DNA of 64,000 nt. It comes from Sinonovacula constricta (taxonomy: Eukaryota > Mollusca > Bivalvia > Cardiida > Solecurtidae). A model generated the notes under the pieces. It had not been told where the DNA came from. It did no database searches and saw only the letters and a program-made list of their open reading frames with translations. A program made the translations under genes and the position numbers. How positions within the stretch are numbered: position 1 is the stretch's first letter; every line of letters begins with the position of its first letter. Of this stretch, positions 1-51,825 are shown piece after piece. The DNA lies in the NCBI GenBank assembly GCA_007844125.1, contig CM017556.1, positions 68,852,860 through 68,916,859 on the forward strand, in the 5' to 3' direction.

Positions 1-1560
1 TAACGTGTACACAGGTACTTATCTCTGCCATTGATATAAACATTCTGATCATTTGAACACTGATGCAATCACCATGAAGCGCAAAGGAGTAATATTTCAT
101 TCCCTTACACCGGCTCTTAAGATTTTAAAATCAAAAGACAGGGAACCCCCAATTACTGATATAATTTATTGTTCATACAGTTGTGCTGATTTAATAATTG
201 GATCGTGTTCTTTATTCTCCAATTATTGATTTTGACAATTCATATTTCTGACCAGCTCAAACAAGTCACAGATGGTATGTTTACTACCGATTCTAAATAT
301 AATTATTATGACTCCGTAGGTAAATTTAATTGTGGCCGGATTAACCGAAACCCACTTATTTATGAGGGTTTTACCACTTATCTGAGTCTTATTGGGTCGC
401 CAAGAACGGTGACCATAATATTTATAATTGGTTTTAAAAATGCCTTTAGGGTGATGTTACAGCTTTTAAGAAACGATCGTATTTTTAAACGGAAATTATT
501 ATTATATTTCAGCTGTTAAAAACTTATTGTTACATTTATGTTAAAGTTTTCGATTTTCTTTTTGTTGTGTCTTCTAAAGAACTACTACATAAACAATAAA
601 ATAAAGTAGGAACTATGAAAAAGTAACAAGTAAACTTTTACGCAATACGATTGTCAAACTCTTATTTTCAAAGTGCTGGACTGGTTTAGATTTGGACAGA
701 CTGCACCAATTACAAATCACATTTGCTGGAGCACTTTGACAGACATATGAGTAACATTTGGATGATATTTAAGATTTGTCCAAGCTTCATGTTTTTACTT
801 TTGTATTAAAGAATATTATTTTTTGCAGACATATTGCGAAGACAAAAAATAGGTCATATATAAATTCGATGTTTTTGTTGCGCGGTGTAAAGACTTCTCT
901 CGCAATGGTGGATGTTGGTGACTTCGTACCATTTCAAAGTCGTACCACGATTATTTTCTTGAGACTTTGTACGGCATTTGTTGTGTAGGTAATGTTCACA
1001 GTTGTTGCGTTGCATTAGGAATTAGAAATTGCCATTCACTATACTGTATATATACTGAATATACTTAACTATACTGAATATGCGTAGCTTTCACAATATT
1101 TATAATAATAAAATGTCACGCGCCACCGCACCCGAACCCGCCACCAACAAAACCCCTTCTGAATCCGAGGTTGAAAGGTATGCAAACAATGGTCACTTTA
1201 ATTTGTTCGCGCATTTGAAAGCAAGCAAGTCATCAGTCGCAAAAACAACTACCTCTTCTAAATATAAATTATACATTGGGGCAAAAGCTACAACACAGTC
1301 ACTTACATTCAATTACATACACTATTATATTAACCATACACTGTTTCCATACCTGTGCATTTTAACTAAACTTAGGTATAAAATAGCAGCTCTTAAGTGC
1401 TACCGGACGAGACAAAAATATACTGAGTTAAACATTTACTCACAGTTAATAGTTGGTCGATAGACCATCTATAGTAAACGGCTCCGCGGCACTGGTTTGA
1501 CTTATTTCGTCAACACTATATCCATGTGATCTGAATCTGCATTTATCCCGATTGCAGAAG
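1..1560. other. No gene or repeat recognised
   Basis: AT-rich sequence. The open frames here are short and lack codon-like composition, domains or flanking splice sites consistent with the channel gene. It could be further intron of the channel gene or intergenic DNA. Confidence 0.5.
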
Positions 1561-1565
1561 GTAGT

Positions 1566-1678
1566 GAATAAGAATATATGTCAAAGTCCTATGAGCATTG
1601 CAACATATACCAAACTTCAAAAAGGCACAGAACGAAAGTATTTCACATGCAAGCCAAGCAAACAGAAAGAACAAATTT
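1566..1678. repeat. Direct repeat, copy 1
   Basis: About 105 bases here recur in the same orientation at 2212-2316 with roughly 90 percent identity, starting GAATAAGAATATATGTCAAA and ending in CAAGCCAAGCAAACAGA. The copies are about 645 bases apart. They may be ends of one element or a local duplication. Confidence 0.7.
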
Positions 1679-2211
1679 GTGATGAGACATTTTACGAAAA
1701 GAGCTAACCCGACAGTTACCGCCTTGGAACGGTCGGCAATTTGGACCGACATGGGTGCTTAAACCGGTTTTACAGAGCTCTAACCTCGCACGTCCTGACG
1801 AGTTTCTCAAATGCAAGCAATGAAAAGAAAAACCGATCTTTTTGAAAACAAAATTTCCAAGCGCTGATATTTTCTATAAGTTATGACGAAAGTAGTGACG
1901 TCATTGAAAAATAGTGTCCACATAGTGTTTAGTAAAGAATATGGTATTATTTCGGTTTGAAAAACTACTCCCAAATGGTTGACTATAAAAGAAATTAACT
2001 TTCTGAATCATGAACAAACATGACCAGAGACGAATAAATGGTTGTAGCATCCTGTTCATGTGAAGATGGAATTGAAGAACCAAAGTCCAATGTCCATCAA
2101 AGGAAATACACGTAACAATCCTTATAGGATGAATTAATGACAACATAGATTACATGCACGGGGATATTTTTTACGACCGCCACACTGCACAGGTAACATT
2201 ATTGTGATCAT

Positions 2212-2316
2212 GAATAAGAATATATGTCAAAGACCTATGAGCATTGCAACATATACCAAACTCTGAAAAGGCACAGAACAAAGGTATTTCACATGCAAGC
2301 CAAGCAAACAGATATC
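2212..2316. repeat. Direct repeat, copy 2
   Basis: Second copy of the repeat at 1566-1678. No coding sequence of a mobile element lies between the copies. Confidence 0.7.
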
Positions 2317-2529
2317 GCAAATATCTTGGGCTAACATACATGGCATAGCCAGTGGAACACTCGCTCTAATAACATTGTTCTCCCTCCTTAAGTCACTGAT
2401 CTTTCACGATTTGTTCTGTCTGACAGTGCCTGTCTAAAGCATAAGTATTTTGCAAAAAATGGTTCCAAAGTCCCCCAAACAGTGGTAAGAGTTTATTGTA
2501 TTTGATATAGGCAAACTGTTGAATATCAC

Positions 2530-2700
2530 CATTAATAAATGTCGCGGAGTCGCTACCTTGCAAATCCTCAGTCTGTCGTAGCGTGGGTTTGAGTCTCGAT
2601 CGAGGAAAGAACTTTTATGTGGGTAGGTCTTCGATCTAATCTGCGGTGTGCCGGTGATTATACCAAGACATCTGTCTGGGGTACTCCTCAACCAGGACAT
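2530..2700 (+). mobile_element. Fragment of a tRNA-derived SINE (family B)
   Basis: It shares blocks with the copies at 14408-14540 (+) and 4330-4595 (-): a tRNA-like start, then a body with TGTGGGTAGGTCTTC and CTGCGGTGTGCCGG. It is the most diverged of the three copies. Confidence 0.6.
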
Positions 2701-2791
2701 ATGACCATAAATGTGTCGGTGACTTTTATAAATCACTAAAGAAACGTTAACAAAAGTCTTCAGAATAACACGTCTGAGGTATCCGCCCTAC

Positions 2792-40805
<38,014 letters not shown>

Positions 40806-40819
40806 CTGGAACAGAAATT

Positions 40820-41515
40820 GGCAAATTCTTAACTGTCGGCTAGAAATGTTTACATAAATCGGTTAATCAAATAAGAAAAGTGAAAAGCACACATAGTTAT
40901 GGTACATAGAACGACACTCGCCTTCTGTTTGTGAAATTGCCTATGGCAATACCTAAGTATGAAACGAAACTCATAGCTAAAACCTAATTCGGCAACAGTC
41001 GGTACTTCTCGGTGTGATGCTGATTCCGACGAATTGCTCGTATGTACTTTGGTGTAGTGGTCGTTCTGTGTCTACGACATATTTGTTAGATGTTAAATTA
41101 ATGAAAAAAGAAAGATGAAAACTGTATTGTTTAGCGAATTTACATGATTTCTTTCCATTTATCAAATGTACTAACACATGGATGTGAAAAAGCGGTAACT
41201 TTATTATTCGATAATTTTAAAATCTGCCCAAATGCGAACAGGAATCAATCATTTACCGAATTTGCGTATGGTTTATCATAATACTGACCTAATGCGCATG
41301 TACAAAACTCTGTCGTATACCGATTGTGTATAAGTGTACCTGTGTCAATTATCACAATACAAGTCATCATGCTTCCTGCTCTCGTGCTGGTAACATCTAG
41401 TTTGCTCATCGCTTGCATTTAAGCTCTAGAGTGTAATAAATTTTAGTACTTCTAAAGTGTTCTAAGATTACATTGTGTTCTTCAGTTCTTTTTAGTGATT
41501 TATCGCACGGATGTT
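40820..41515. other. No feature recognised
   Basis: AT-rich sequence upstream of the first channel exon found. A short ATG-led minus-strand segment near 41405 was tested as a first exon, but its donors do not give the phase needed. Confidence 0.4.
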
Positions 41516-42236
41516 TAGAATATTCGGAAAAGGAACATGAACAAGAAAAGAATCAAAAAGAATATAACAGACAGCACAGAAAGTAAAGATACAGATTGCT
41601 AAGTATATTTGCAAATACAAGCACTTTTTTACACGCCCCTACCCCCTCACCTATTGTTGCACTATTGTATTTGCTGGCATATCTAGCTATAATGAAATTC
41701 TCAACACCTCTAACAACAAAAGGAACAGGAGCATCAATTCATCCGACTCATCATCGGATGAATCTAGGCCAGCCAAAGTGTTCAGGTTAAATGACAGTAC
41801 TCCAAAGGCTATCTTATCAATGCCAAATACATCTTGAATATTCAACCAACTAGAGGAACAACCAGCGTTCCCTATCCTTACCTCCACTCCAGGAGAAGTA
41901 AGTATACAACAGGAACAAAGACTTCTAAACCCCCCTTCGCCCATCCCCTCTGGCCCTCAAGGTCCGGGATTGGAAAAGGGAGGAACACCACTATCCTTTG
42001 CGTCGATATTAAAGGAAAAGCCCAAGGACTCTCAAGGCAGTGACATACCCCCTCATATGCCGTCACCGGCTTATGAGGAGGTGGTCATGGAGGAAGTCAG
42101 GCGCACCAGCCTTCTCCTCCCCCCCCCCCCCACGTATGTGGCGGTATGGATAACCGTACTGCTTACAACGGTGGGCAGCGCTTTCCCTAAAAGCAGCTGA
42201 GGTGGCAGCAGCATTTCGGACCTTTATACGGACGGA

Positions 42237-43319
42237 GTGCCGCGTCCTCCTCAGCAGGCTTCAGAACGGAAAATATTTAAACTCAGAAAGGACCTCGTAA
42301 ACAAAGCAACGAACTTCAACTTTGGGTCATACGAATGGGCTCTTAAGGCACAACATAAGAGAATAACGGGCATTATTAAAATCAGAACTGATCAACCAAT
42401 CTCAAAAACGGTTGAGTCCATTAAGAAATTATCAAATGTAGAAGAGAACAGAATTACATGAAACAAGAACGCACTTGCCATTAAGTTGAACAAACCGTCC
42501 CTCCCCCTGACAGTTATGAGAAACGTGGTCACCTCAGCCCTTGGTAAGGAATCCAGGTGCCATAACTGCCAGGGATACGGACATTTTTCAGCACAGTGCA
42601 CCAACAACACAGCTTGTCCTCACAGTGCGGGCAATCACACTTCTAAAGAATGTAAAAACAAAAATGACAAGCGCTGTGCTAACTGTAACAATGCCCATTC
42701 AGCAGCATACAAGGGATGCCCAGCCTACTTAAGATACTCAGAAAAATTAAAAATCGCAAACTTGATTAAACAAAAAGAATTCAATGCAAAATGTCAGGAC
42801 AAGGGAATCAAACCACCCTCAGTTTCTACCAAATCTACAAACAAATTATCTCCGAAAGAGGTTAGCGAATTCGCTGCTAGATTGGTAGGCAAAAAACAAT
42901 CAGAAATCGAAAACATATTAGCTGTCACTTTGAACATAAGAACAAAAACAACACATACAAAGCAAACACCACAAACAAACACGCCAGCACCCAACAAAAA
43001 TCACAAAAACAAACAAAACAAAAAAACCTCTCCCAACCCTTCACATCAACACCAACAAAGAAAACATAATTACAACAACATGCCAAACAATCACAGCAAT
43101 AGGCAACGGCACAATAAACGACACCGCCACAAAACCCATAATAAACAAAACAACAACCACTCACATACACAGGTACAAACAAATTATCACCCTCACCCAC
43201 AATACTTCCCAATGGACCACCAGGGACAATGGTACGGGCCCAATCAATGGGTCGCACCTAGTCACTGGGGCCCCCGAGGTGATTGGTATGGCCCTGCTAT
43301 GGGCTACTACCATTACTAA
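42237..43319 (+). pseudogene. LINE ORF1, gag-like protein with three zinc knuckles
   Basis: The first frame (42237-42461) ends at a TGA; the second (42486-43319) begins after a shift. It shows a cluster of cysteine knuckles: CHNCQGYGHFSAQC, CPHSAGNHTSKEC and CANCNNAHSAAYKGC. A coiled, basic linker and a long Asn/His/Lys/Gln-rich tail (about residues 140-250) follow. Such proteins bind the element's RNA in a ribonucleoprotein. An upstream piece at 41970-42200 with SFASILKEK is probably the start of the same ORF in another frame. Confidence 0.8.
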
Positions 43320-43383
43320 ACCAATAACAATAAACAAACGGCATATAGCCACAGATAATTAGTTAATCAGGATTTTCAACACA

Positions 43384-44110
43384 ATGACTGCCAAAATAAA
43401 AACGAAAACCAACACAAATAAAAATGGCCTCGTCGTCGTTAGCTGGAATGCAAGAAGTATAATAGGAAAAGACTCCACCAAACTAGGTGAACTTATGTCA
43501 TTTTTGGCCCAAACCAAAAAACGAAGTAGATATACTATGCATCCAGGAAACTTGGGAATCAGACGAGTCAAACCTTCCGAAAATTAGAGGATTTCAGAAT
43601 CCTATCTCAAACAAAGTCAAAAATAACGACAAAGGGGGTGGCACATGCATATACGTAAAATTAGGACTGCAAGTCATTTCAAACAATATAAATAACACCA
43701 GCCCCATGGATATTACCTCAGTAACAGTTTATAGCGATAAGGAAAAGCTAACTATATATAATACGCGCAGAAAACAGATAACACATTACAAAACTATAGG
43801 CAAGTTTTCAAAAACAAAAATAACTCCACCCTAATAGTAGGAGACTTCAACATTAAACACTCATGATGGAACCCAGAAAAGGACATTAGATACGACAGCG
43901 AGGCCGATGGTCTGCTCACATTCGTAAATGATGAAAATCTCTGCATATTAAACGATGGACAAGCAACCAGGATCTCGCACGAGTTAGACAAAGCGGATAG
44001 AGCAATAGACCTTGTTGTGGCCTCTGTCAATATGTTCGATCCTTGTGAATTTTGTGTTCTAGATAACACATGCGGAAGTGATCACTTTCCCATCTTAACA
44101 AACACTAAAC
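43384..44110 (+). pseudogene. LINE ORF2, endonuclease domain
   Basis: An apurinic/apyrimidinic-type nuclease signature is readable across frames: SWNARS near 43441, CIQETW (catalytic Glu) near 43545, GDFNI near 43842, AIDLV near 44007 and GSDHFPI near 44070. Frame changes at about 43525 and 43800 and an internal TGA at 43863 inactivate it. It nicks the target DNA for target-primed reverse transcription. Confidence 0.85.
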
Positions 44111-44799
44111 TCAGCATCAACAGAAACCCACCAAAAACAATAGAAAATAGAATGTGAGCAGAGCATCTAACGAAAACTGGACATCCTTTAAACACGAATG
44201 CTCCAACAGCTTAATTAATATCACAGAATCAGATGTCAACAAAAATTTGAACGTAATATACACACGACTCAAAACAATATTGAACAAAACAATGCCAAAA
44301 TATTCTCACAATAATAATAAAAAACTATCAAAACAGTACCCTAGTGGACAGATTAATGCACGGCCGCGGCAAACAAAAGAGAAAATTGTAAGAAAAAACT
44401 GTAAGAAGGATAAGAAATCTGCTATCAAATAAAATTATGGCATGACGCAAGAAGGGAAGCAAAAAAAAATATTATAAAAAGGCCCGTAAGGACAGTTGGG
44501 AAACATTCTGCAGCAAGATTACTAATTAAACCACTAGCAAAGAAATGGGATTTTATTCAAAGAATTAAAAGACACACCCCACCTCAAACCCGTCCCTTCA
44601 TTATAAATGGCAGCACTATTATTGACCCATTAGAAAAAGCGGAAATACTAGCAGAAATTTACGCCAAAATCAGCAGTAATGAGGGATACTCGCCAGAGTT
44701 CATTACCAAAAAAAAACACGAATTCTCACTGAAAATCAACAATATATTTGCAAACGAGCAGCCACATACCAATTTAAAGTATATTCAATCCTTCACCAT

Positions 44800-45690
44800 A
44801 ACAGAAATCAATATAGCCTTAAGCTCATGTGGAAAAGGGGAGCCAGGAGAAGATGGTATTAATTATGACATTATAAAACAACTCCCTCATGATTCAAAAC
44901 TGGCCCTTTTAACTCTGTTTAATAATTCCTTGGAACAAGGTTTAACCCCAGACTCCTGGCATGACTCTATCATCATCCCAATACTGAATCCGAATAAACC
45001 CTCGAATGAACCAGCGTCCTATCGGCCTATATCTTTAACATCCTGTTTTACTAAGGTAATGCAGAAAATTATTAAAACAAGATTGTGCTCGTTATTAGAA
45101 ATTAACAATCTATACTCAGAAAACCAATCAGGATGCCGAGCCAATCACTCATGCGACGACAACTTAAGATAAGAATCCGACATAAGAGTAGCTCAAGTTA
45201 GAAAAAAAGTTAAAAATAGCTGCATTTCTGGACCTATCTGCTGCCTTTGATAAAATGTGGTCAGAATGTGCTGTATCCTTACTACTAAAATATGGCATCC
45301 GGGGTAGGATGATTAAATGGCTCTCAGCCTTCTTATCCAACCGGACTATTAAAGTAAAATATCAAAACGTCAAGAACCACAACAAATGGCTGTCCGCAAG
45401 GTAGCGTTCTCTCACCGATACTATTTTCAATTTTCATGAACACCTTCAATGATACAGTACAAAAACATAACACCAAAAACAAATACAGAGCCACCAGTAA
45501 ACAAATTAAAGTATCCCAATTTGTAGATGATAGCGCCATATGGGTATGCAGCAAAACTCTAAAAGAAGGAACCCAGAAACTACAAAAAATGCTTAGAGAT
45601 ATAGAGAAGTGGGCAAACTACAAATTCGTTATAAACCCCGACAAAACACAAGCTATAGTTTTTTTCGCAACAAAAAGACTCCTTTAAATG
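44800..45690 (+). pseudogene. LINE ORF2, reverse transcriptase domain
   Basis: Finger and palm blocks are visible: GEDGINYDII near 44845, ASYRPISL near 45013, FLDLSAAFDK near 45229 and the FVDD catalytic box near 45520. A stop at 45170 and shifts near 45200 and 45395 break the frame. Thumb sequence continues to about 46240. Confidence 0.9.
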
Positions 45691-46298
45691 ACTCATCACT
45701 ATCGAAATTAAAGCTATGCGGAAAAGACATTGAGTACAAAGATAGTATAAAATTCCTAGGTCTCATCTTCGATAAAAACCTTACATGGGAAGAACATATA
45801 AAAACAGTAATAGGCAAATGCGAAAAAGACCTGAACTTAATTAGATCAATAAGAGGAAAAGAGTGGGGCACAAGTAAAAATGCCTTAATACATTATACCA
45901 GGCTCTGATCAAATCAAAAATTCAATATGTTATGGTAGCGTACGGGTCGGCAAACAAATCTATATTAGATAAGCTTCAGAAAGTACAAGATAGAGCGATC
46001 AAAACAATAATAGGGGTCCCCAGCTTCTCTAGAACAGAAGCAATACACGCTGAGATAGGAGACCTACCTATAACTGACCAAATCAACATTCTCAGTTTGA
46101 AGTACTGGGTCCGCTCCACCACTTTAGATCCCTCCTTAAGCACTTATAAGGAAATATTTAAGCGAGAAGGAAAATGGCCAAAATTCCCGAAAAAAAAAAA
46201 CATACACTCAACGCATTTTAGAATTACTAGAAAAGACACAACTTGAATCCGACCAGTTAACACGACCCTCTTATCAAAAATTCATAGGAATCGAACCT

Positions 46299-46841
46299 AT
46301 GTCTATAGATACAGGCCTAAGCAAACTAATAAGTAAGACAGAAAACCCGCTTACCATCAAACAAGCAGCAGAAAATTACTTAAACAGGTCAGTAGCATCA
46401 ATCAAAATCTACACCGACGGCAGTAAAGATCCGCTTAAAATGATAGCAGGGGCAGGCTTTGTTATATATGAAGGAGAATCAATTAAAGCCAACGTAAATT
46501 TTAAATTAGACCATAGAATTTCAATATTCTCCTGCGAACTATTAGCCATTAAGGGAGCTATTTCTTGGGTACATAAAAATAAAATAAGCAATAGTATCGT
46601 AAATATTTACACAGACTCGCTCAGCGCGTTACAAGCCCTACAACAAATAAAAGGAAAGAACAGACAAAAAATAATTAACCACATATATAGGCTCACTGCT
46701 GATATTGAGTCTAATTTTAACACAACAATAAATCTTGTCTGGATACCCAGTCATATAGGAATCACAGGTAATGAAATAGCAGACAAATTAGCTAAAAAAA
46801 GGTACTCACAATGGAACCATACTGCCAATAGGACTAAGTAA
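46299..46841 (+). pseudogene. LINE ORF2, RNase H domain
   Basis: An unbroken 180-codon frame holds all four acidic positions: YTDGSKDP, SCELLAIKG, YTDSLSALQAL and GNEIADKLAKK. IWIPSHIGITGN-type sequence precedes the last Asp. It would degrade the RNA strand of the hybrid. It is the best-preserved part of the element. Confidence 0.9.
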
Positions 46842-47675
46842 ATAAGAGGCCTACAGCCGCATCACCAATCACTACAAAAAGAAAGCGGAAGCTAGATTTA
46901 ACGAATACAAATCAAGGAAGAATCAACAAAGCGGCGTTGTTCGAATATCTAGAAAAAATTAACTACACAAACAGCACTTAAATTCAAGCGAAAAACCGAA
47001 CCTCTCCCACTCAAGATCACCAATATACGATGCGTTCACTTTGGTCCGTACGGCTCGACCAATCAGAAATCAGCGGAACAAACAATCGAGAAAGATGTCA
47101 ATCCGTTATTCGAAATCTAAAATTCCATATCCAGCGTGGTCATAATTAAAGGAGAATGATATATATAAGTATGACACGACGCACTATTAATTGGTATATA
47201 TATATCTCCTTTCCCTTCTTTTTTCTCAATCTTTCGAGTTGTGTTGTCTCTTATAACTCTGCTTCTATGGTGCACGTGTATGAATAAAAAAAATCCGACT
47301 GACAGCGGGACCGCAAAATTAAAATATAGGTCCCATCATCCATATGTTAACCAGTCTATTCTATCTATAAAATTTGTTGGAAATGAAAAATTAGACTAGT
47401 AACAAAGGACAGGCCTGACTCAATGTATATTGGAGACTGTACATAGAAATGTATATAGCATTTATTATTTTAATTATTGATCTTTAATAAAATACTCTTA
47501 ACTGGTCCTAAAAAGGTGCCACTAGCATCGGTCAGAACAATATAAACTTACTTTTTACTTTTTATTTTAAACAAACTCATTTCTTGGTTTTTAAATTTTT
47601 TATGTATATTTACGAGAGTAGTAAATATAACGGCGTTTATAAGCGATCTCCATTAATCACATGTGAGAAATCATC

Positions 47676-48706
47676 GTGACATCGGTTATGGCGGAGGAAC
47701 AGAAAAATGAGATTCTACGGGAATATTACTCTAATAAGCGGAATCCAGCCGCTTTCTCGGGAGCGCAGAAACAGTATAGTGTATTAAATGAGAAATATTC
47801 CGGCGAATTTACTTTATCCTACATACAACAGTGGTTAAATGATCAAGATTCTTATTCTCTACAGAAGACTAGAAGACATCGGTTTAAGACGCCCAATGTA
47901 CGAGTGTCATCAATCGGCGAACAATTAGACATTGATTTATTGTCAATGGTCAACTTGTCCGACGATAACGACGGCGTGCGATTTTTGGTATGCGCGATTG
48001 ACATTCTCTCGAGAAAACTATGGGTGAGACCTATAAAGAACAAAACGGCTAAGACGGTTTAAAATGCCATGAGATCTATTTTAAAAGAGGCCTCGACATT
48101 CAACATCAAGAAAGTTCGAGCTGACAAAGGCAGCGAATTTTCGAATCAATGGTTTAGAAAATTTATGAATGATGAAAACATCTACTTTTTCACCACCCAC
48201 AACCGTCCTAAAAGCATTTCGTAGAAAGGGTTCAAAGAACTTTGAAGGAAAAAATGATTGGCACCCAATGATGTCAATAAAAGCAACGAGGTTGACGTGT
48301 GGGCTCGAATGTATTTAAACAAGACTTATCGACGGCATGGAAAACCTGTCTACAAATTTAAGAAAGGGGATCTCGCGCGCATCAGTTTTGATAAAAACCT
48401 TTTCAACGAGCTTACCAAGAACAGTATACTACCGAAGTCTTTAAAGTGACGAGCAGAATGCTAAAACAATGTATTCCCATGTACAAGCTTTCGGATCTGA
48501 ACGGAGATATCATCAGCGGATTATTTTACACAGCAGAATTACAGAAAGTGAACAAGGATGAAAGGTCGCTGTGGTTTATTAAACGCGTAATAAAGAAACG
48601 AAAACGAAACAATAAACTTCATTATTACGTCGAATGGCCAGGGTTTCCGAAAACATTTAATAGTTGGATCGATGCGGATGATGTCAAAGATATTTCGGAT
48701 TACTAA
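47676..48706 (+). pseudogene. Polinton-type integrase with C-terminal chromodomain, broken
   Basis: The N-terminal part (47676-48062) reads to a premature TAA just before the middle of the retroviral-type core. The first catalytic Asp lies in the QLDIDLL segment; the remaining acidic positions fall in shifted frames up to about 48260. The C-terminal linker (48258-48449) and chromodomain (48446-48706; YYVEWPGFPKTFNSWIDADD) follow in other frames. The chromodomain would have targeted integration to chromatin. Stops and shifts make it non-functional. Confidence 0.85.
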
Positions 48707-48717
48707 TCGCGAACATC

Positions 48718-49035
48718 ATGGATCGTTATTTGAATATTAAAAGTGATGAAAGCAACGCGTACTTTTCGAATAATCGAGTATATTGTTTTACAGTAGTACA
48801 TTTAAATGCTCCGCTAAACCTAAACGGAAGTTGGAGAATCGCGTTAACGGAATTTCATGCTAAAGAAAACTCAGCATCATCATCATCCTCATCCTCGTCG
48901 GGATCATCTTCCATTCAGTCGACGGAAGCCGTTTACATTTATACGGATCTGTGCAAAGAAATTATCGTTCACGGCGGAGAGCGGTCTATGTTGCGACGAC
49001 TTAGCAAAAACGTGCATGGCGGCTGGGAAACTTGA
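48718..49035 (+). pseudogene. N-terminal fragment of a Polinton minor-capsid-like protein
   Basis: It starts 12 bases after the chromodomain frame. It has 105 codons with a Ser-rich insert (48872-48917), ending at a stop where a 23-base repeat (CTTGAGAATGTTAGGTTTTT) begins. Layout and the VYIYTDLCKEI segment resemble the start of the penton-like minor capsid protein of Polintons. The match is from memory of the family pattern and tentative. It is cut to perhaps a quarter of the expected length. Confidence 0.5.
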
Positions 49036-49545
49036 GAATGTTAGGTTTTTAAAACTTGAGAATGTTAGGTTTTTAAAACTTGAGAATGTTAGATTAAAGT
49101 AACAAAATGTACAATAAAATGGCTATATAATATATAAATGGCTTTATAATATAGTATAATATAGCAAATGTCTATATTATATACTATAATATTGTATAAA
49201 ACATTGTATGAAAACGTCACAAAACAATGTGTGATAAATAACAAATAATCACAATGTACATGTACAAGCTATTGTAGCAAAAAATAATCACAATGTACAA
49301 ACTCTTTGAGCATAACCTTCAATTAAAAAATAGTAAAAAGCTAAAGGTTAAAAAAACCCTGATGTGTTGTTTTTTTTTAGGTCGAATAAAATAATTTGAA
49401 CTACTGTACTAAAATCTCTGAGGTAGAACAAAAATAAATGAACAACTGCACTAAATATGAATAACTATTTACAACAACTGTAAATTAAAATAATAAAAAG
49501 GAGAGTTAAAAAGGGAAAAAACCCCGAAGTTAAACATTGTATGAA

Positions 49546-51825
49546 AACATCACAAAACTATCTGTGATAAAAACATGTACAAGCTATTGTAGCAAAAAAA
49601 AATCACAATGTAAAGCTATTTGAGCATAACCTTCAAGTAAAAAATAGTAAAAAGCTAAAGTTTAAAAATCCTTGATGTTTTGTCTTTTTCTGAGGTAGAA
49701 TAAAAATAAATTGAACAACTGTACTAAATAAATACCTATTTAAAGAAATCGTAAATTGGTGAAAATAATCAAAACAATAGGGTTAAAAAGGAAAATAACT
49801 AAGTTAAAAAGGAAAAAAAAACAAAGTCAAAAGGAAAAAAAAACACAAAAAACAATGCACAAGTTCAAGAAACTACATAAATGCCATTATGAAAAATGAA
49901 ATGAAAGGTGAAAAATAATATTTATAAAATTGATATGAGCATTGCAAATGTGTATGGTCATGCCCAGGATGGTCGTCACTACTTATCCGCTAGCGTGATA
50001 AAAAAATAACGCCTGTACGCACCCGAGGTATGCTTGGTGCGAGAGGATGTTTAAGCTTGTGTAGAATGATTTAGCAGATATTGCAGAAAAACAAATTAAA
50101 ACAGACGTTCTACACTTAGAATCATTGCACTTAACTATGTAAGATTTTATACTTTAGAATAAAAATGTTTTAGGCATCTGTGTTGATCTGACAAGGGCAT
50201 TTTTCAGCATCTTTTATGTGTTATTGTTATTTGTATGTTCCGTCATTTATGGACAATTTGTGCTTTTTAATATTTACGTGTGAAATGTATGTGATAAATT
50301 GTGCATATAATATTTCTTTTTGACCATGCTTATGTAATGATATCTTCTCCAAAATTCCATTTTACATAATACTTTCTGTATTGCAACTTCGACCTCTTTT
50401 CTTTCAGAAAACAACATAGCAACTGGTTCATTTTCACATGCTATCTCTATCATTTATAGTTCCAATTCATTTAATGGTTAAAAGTGATGTCTAAGGAATC
50501 AATACTTATAGTGATAGTCACATATTGTTTTGTTTTTAGTACCTTATTGACTTTTTCAAACGAGTTGACCACTCTAGAAATCCATTAAAACAAAACTTTT
50601 TATGTTTATATGTATATAGTTTTGCAATTTTAACCCTGTAGTGCAATATTTATTTTTACATTTTTTAAATTATTGACAAATATAGCAAAGGCTAATGTTC
50701 CCTCATTTACCAAAATGTGCATTTTTTTAAAATTAATGTGACTTTATACATTTGTTTTTGTTTATCAAATTTTATTATGGATTTAACATATTTTTACTTT
50801 CTAAGAAGTTTGTGATGTATCTGCTTTCTTTATCTTATTTCTTAAATATTGATATTTGCTAATGCATATTTTACGTACATGTGTATCGTTGATGTTGCCA
50901 GTTCACATTCTTTGTGTAAATACTATATTTTCTACAAGTTAAAACGTTTTCTGCTGTTTATGTTAACATAATTTATGTGTATAGATTTAAAGTTGGAAAG
51001 ATTAATAGTTTTTCTTTTATTAAGAGCTAAATTTATTTTACATTTAACTCATTTTATGAGAAATTCATTTTATATCATATTTTCAATTAATTTTACGTAA
51101 GTGCCATATTGACAATGTAATTTTTACTACTGCTTTACATTATTTTGAACACACATATGTTTTTATTATGTTCGTTTATTACGTTTTAGTGCAAGTAAAG
51201 TTTGATTCTTTTCATTTTTTGTTTGGAATTGCTGCTGATGATATTTGTTGCTGATTTTTGTACGAGTTGATTAAACCTCATTATTTAAAGAGATCGTTAT
51301 ATTGAGTAAATTACCTATCGAAATCATATTTAATGAGGATGTTTGTACGGGTTAACATGTTTATAAAAAATAATACCATTTAAAAATAAATGTAAATATT
51401 TGTTTTCTAATTTGTTTTTGCATTAGGCTAGGTAATTAAAGATTTGTTTGTTATTAATTAAAATACAATGTACTGTTTGAAAAAAACAATTTTAGACAAG
51501 TTTTACATTGGTGGCTTTGTACAATAATCTGACGATTAAATGCCTTCTGTAACACTTGTCTGGTCAAATTATTCGCACCTCTTTTATATATCACACATTT
51601 TAATTTTAGAATTAATTTGGACAACTTTCAGTATGTTTCTGCCAAACACCCTTGTCATATTTAACCATTCAAGAAGACACTGCGCATGCGCTGGTTTCGC
51701 TTTCACAATACAGGATTTAACTTGAATGCTTCATTTTCACAAGTTGGGGCTGGGACTACCATGATGCACGCGGTTTGTAGTGCCGTGGAAAAAATGTTTA
51801 AAAATGAATGCTTATTCACTAATTA
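49546..51825. other. AT-rich spacer between the inverted Polinton arms
   Basis: About 2.3 kb, very AT-rich with long T and A runs, and no coding frame, domain or tRNA-like head. It is the loop of the palindrome. Confidence 0.6.

Larger units (their letters stand above)
41520..47610 (+). mobile_element. Degenerate non-LTR retrotransposon (LINE) with RNase H
   Basis: Domain order is zinc-knuckle ORF1, apurinic-type endonuclease, reverse transcriptase, then RNase H, as in the I group (I/Nimb-like) of LINEs. Several frameshifts and stops break both ORFs. About 750 bases of AT-rich 3' sequence follow RNase H, ending near TTACTTTTTACTTTTTATTT, just before the Polinton arm. The 5' boundary is approximate. 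Confidence 0.85.
47626..49545 (+). mobile_element. Polinton (Maverick) remnant, left inverted arm
   Basis: It is the inverted repeat of 51826-53712, about 90 to 95 percent identical by eye. It begins near AAATATAACGGCGTTTATAA and ends near AAGTTAAACATTGTATGAAA. It carries a broken integrase with chromodomain, then the start of a capsid-like ORF, then AT-rich non-coding sequence with an internal 300-base duplication (49207-49507 and 49540-49790). Confidence 0.85.

Noticed and set aside
41340..41410. Possible first exon of the channel with ATG
   Set aside because: Candidate donors leave phase 0 or 1, whereas the next exon needs two carried-in bases.
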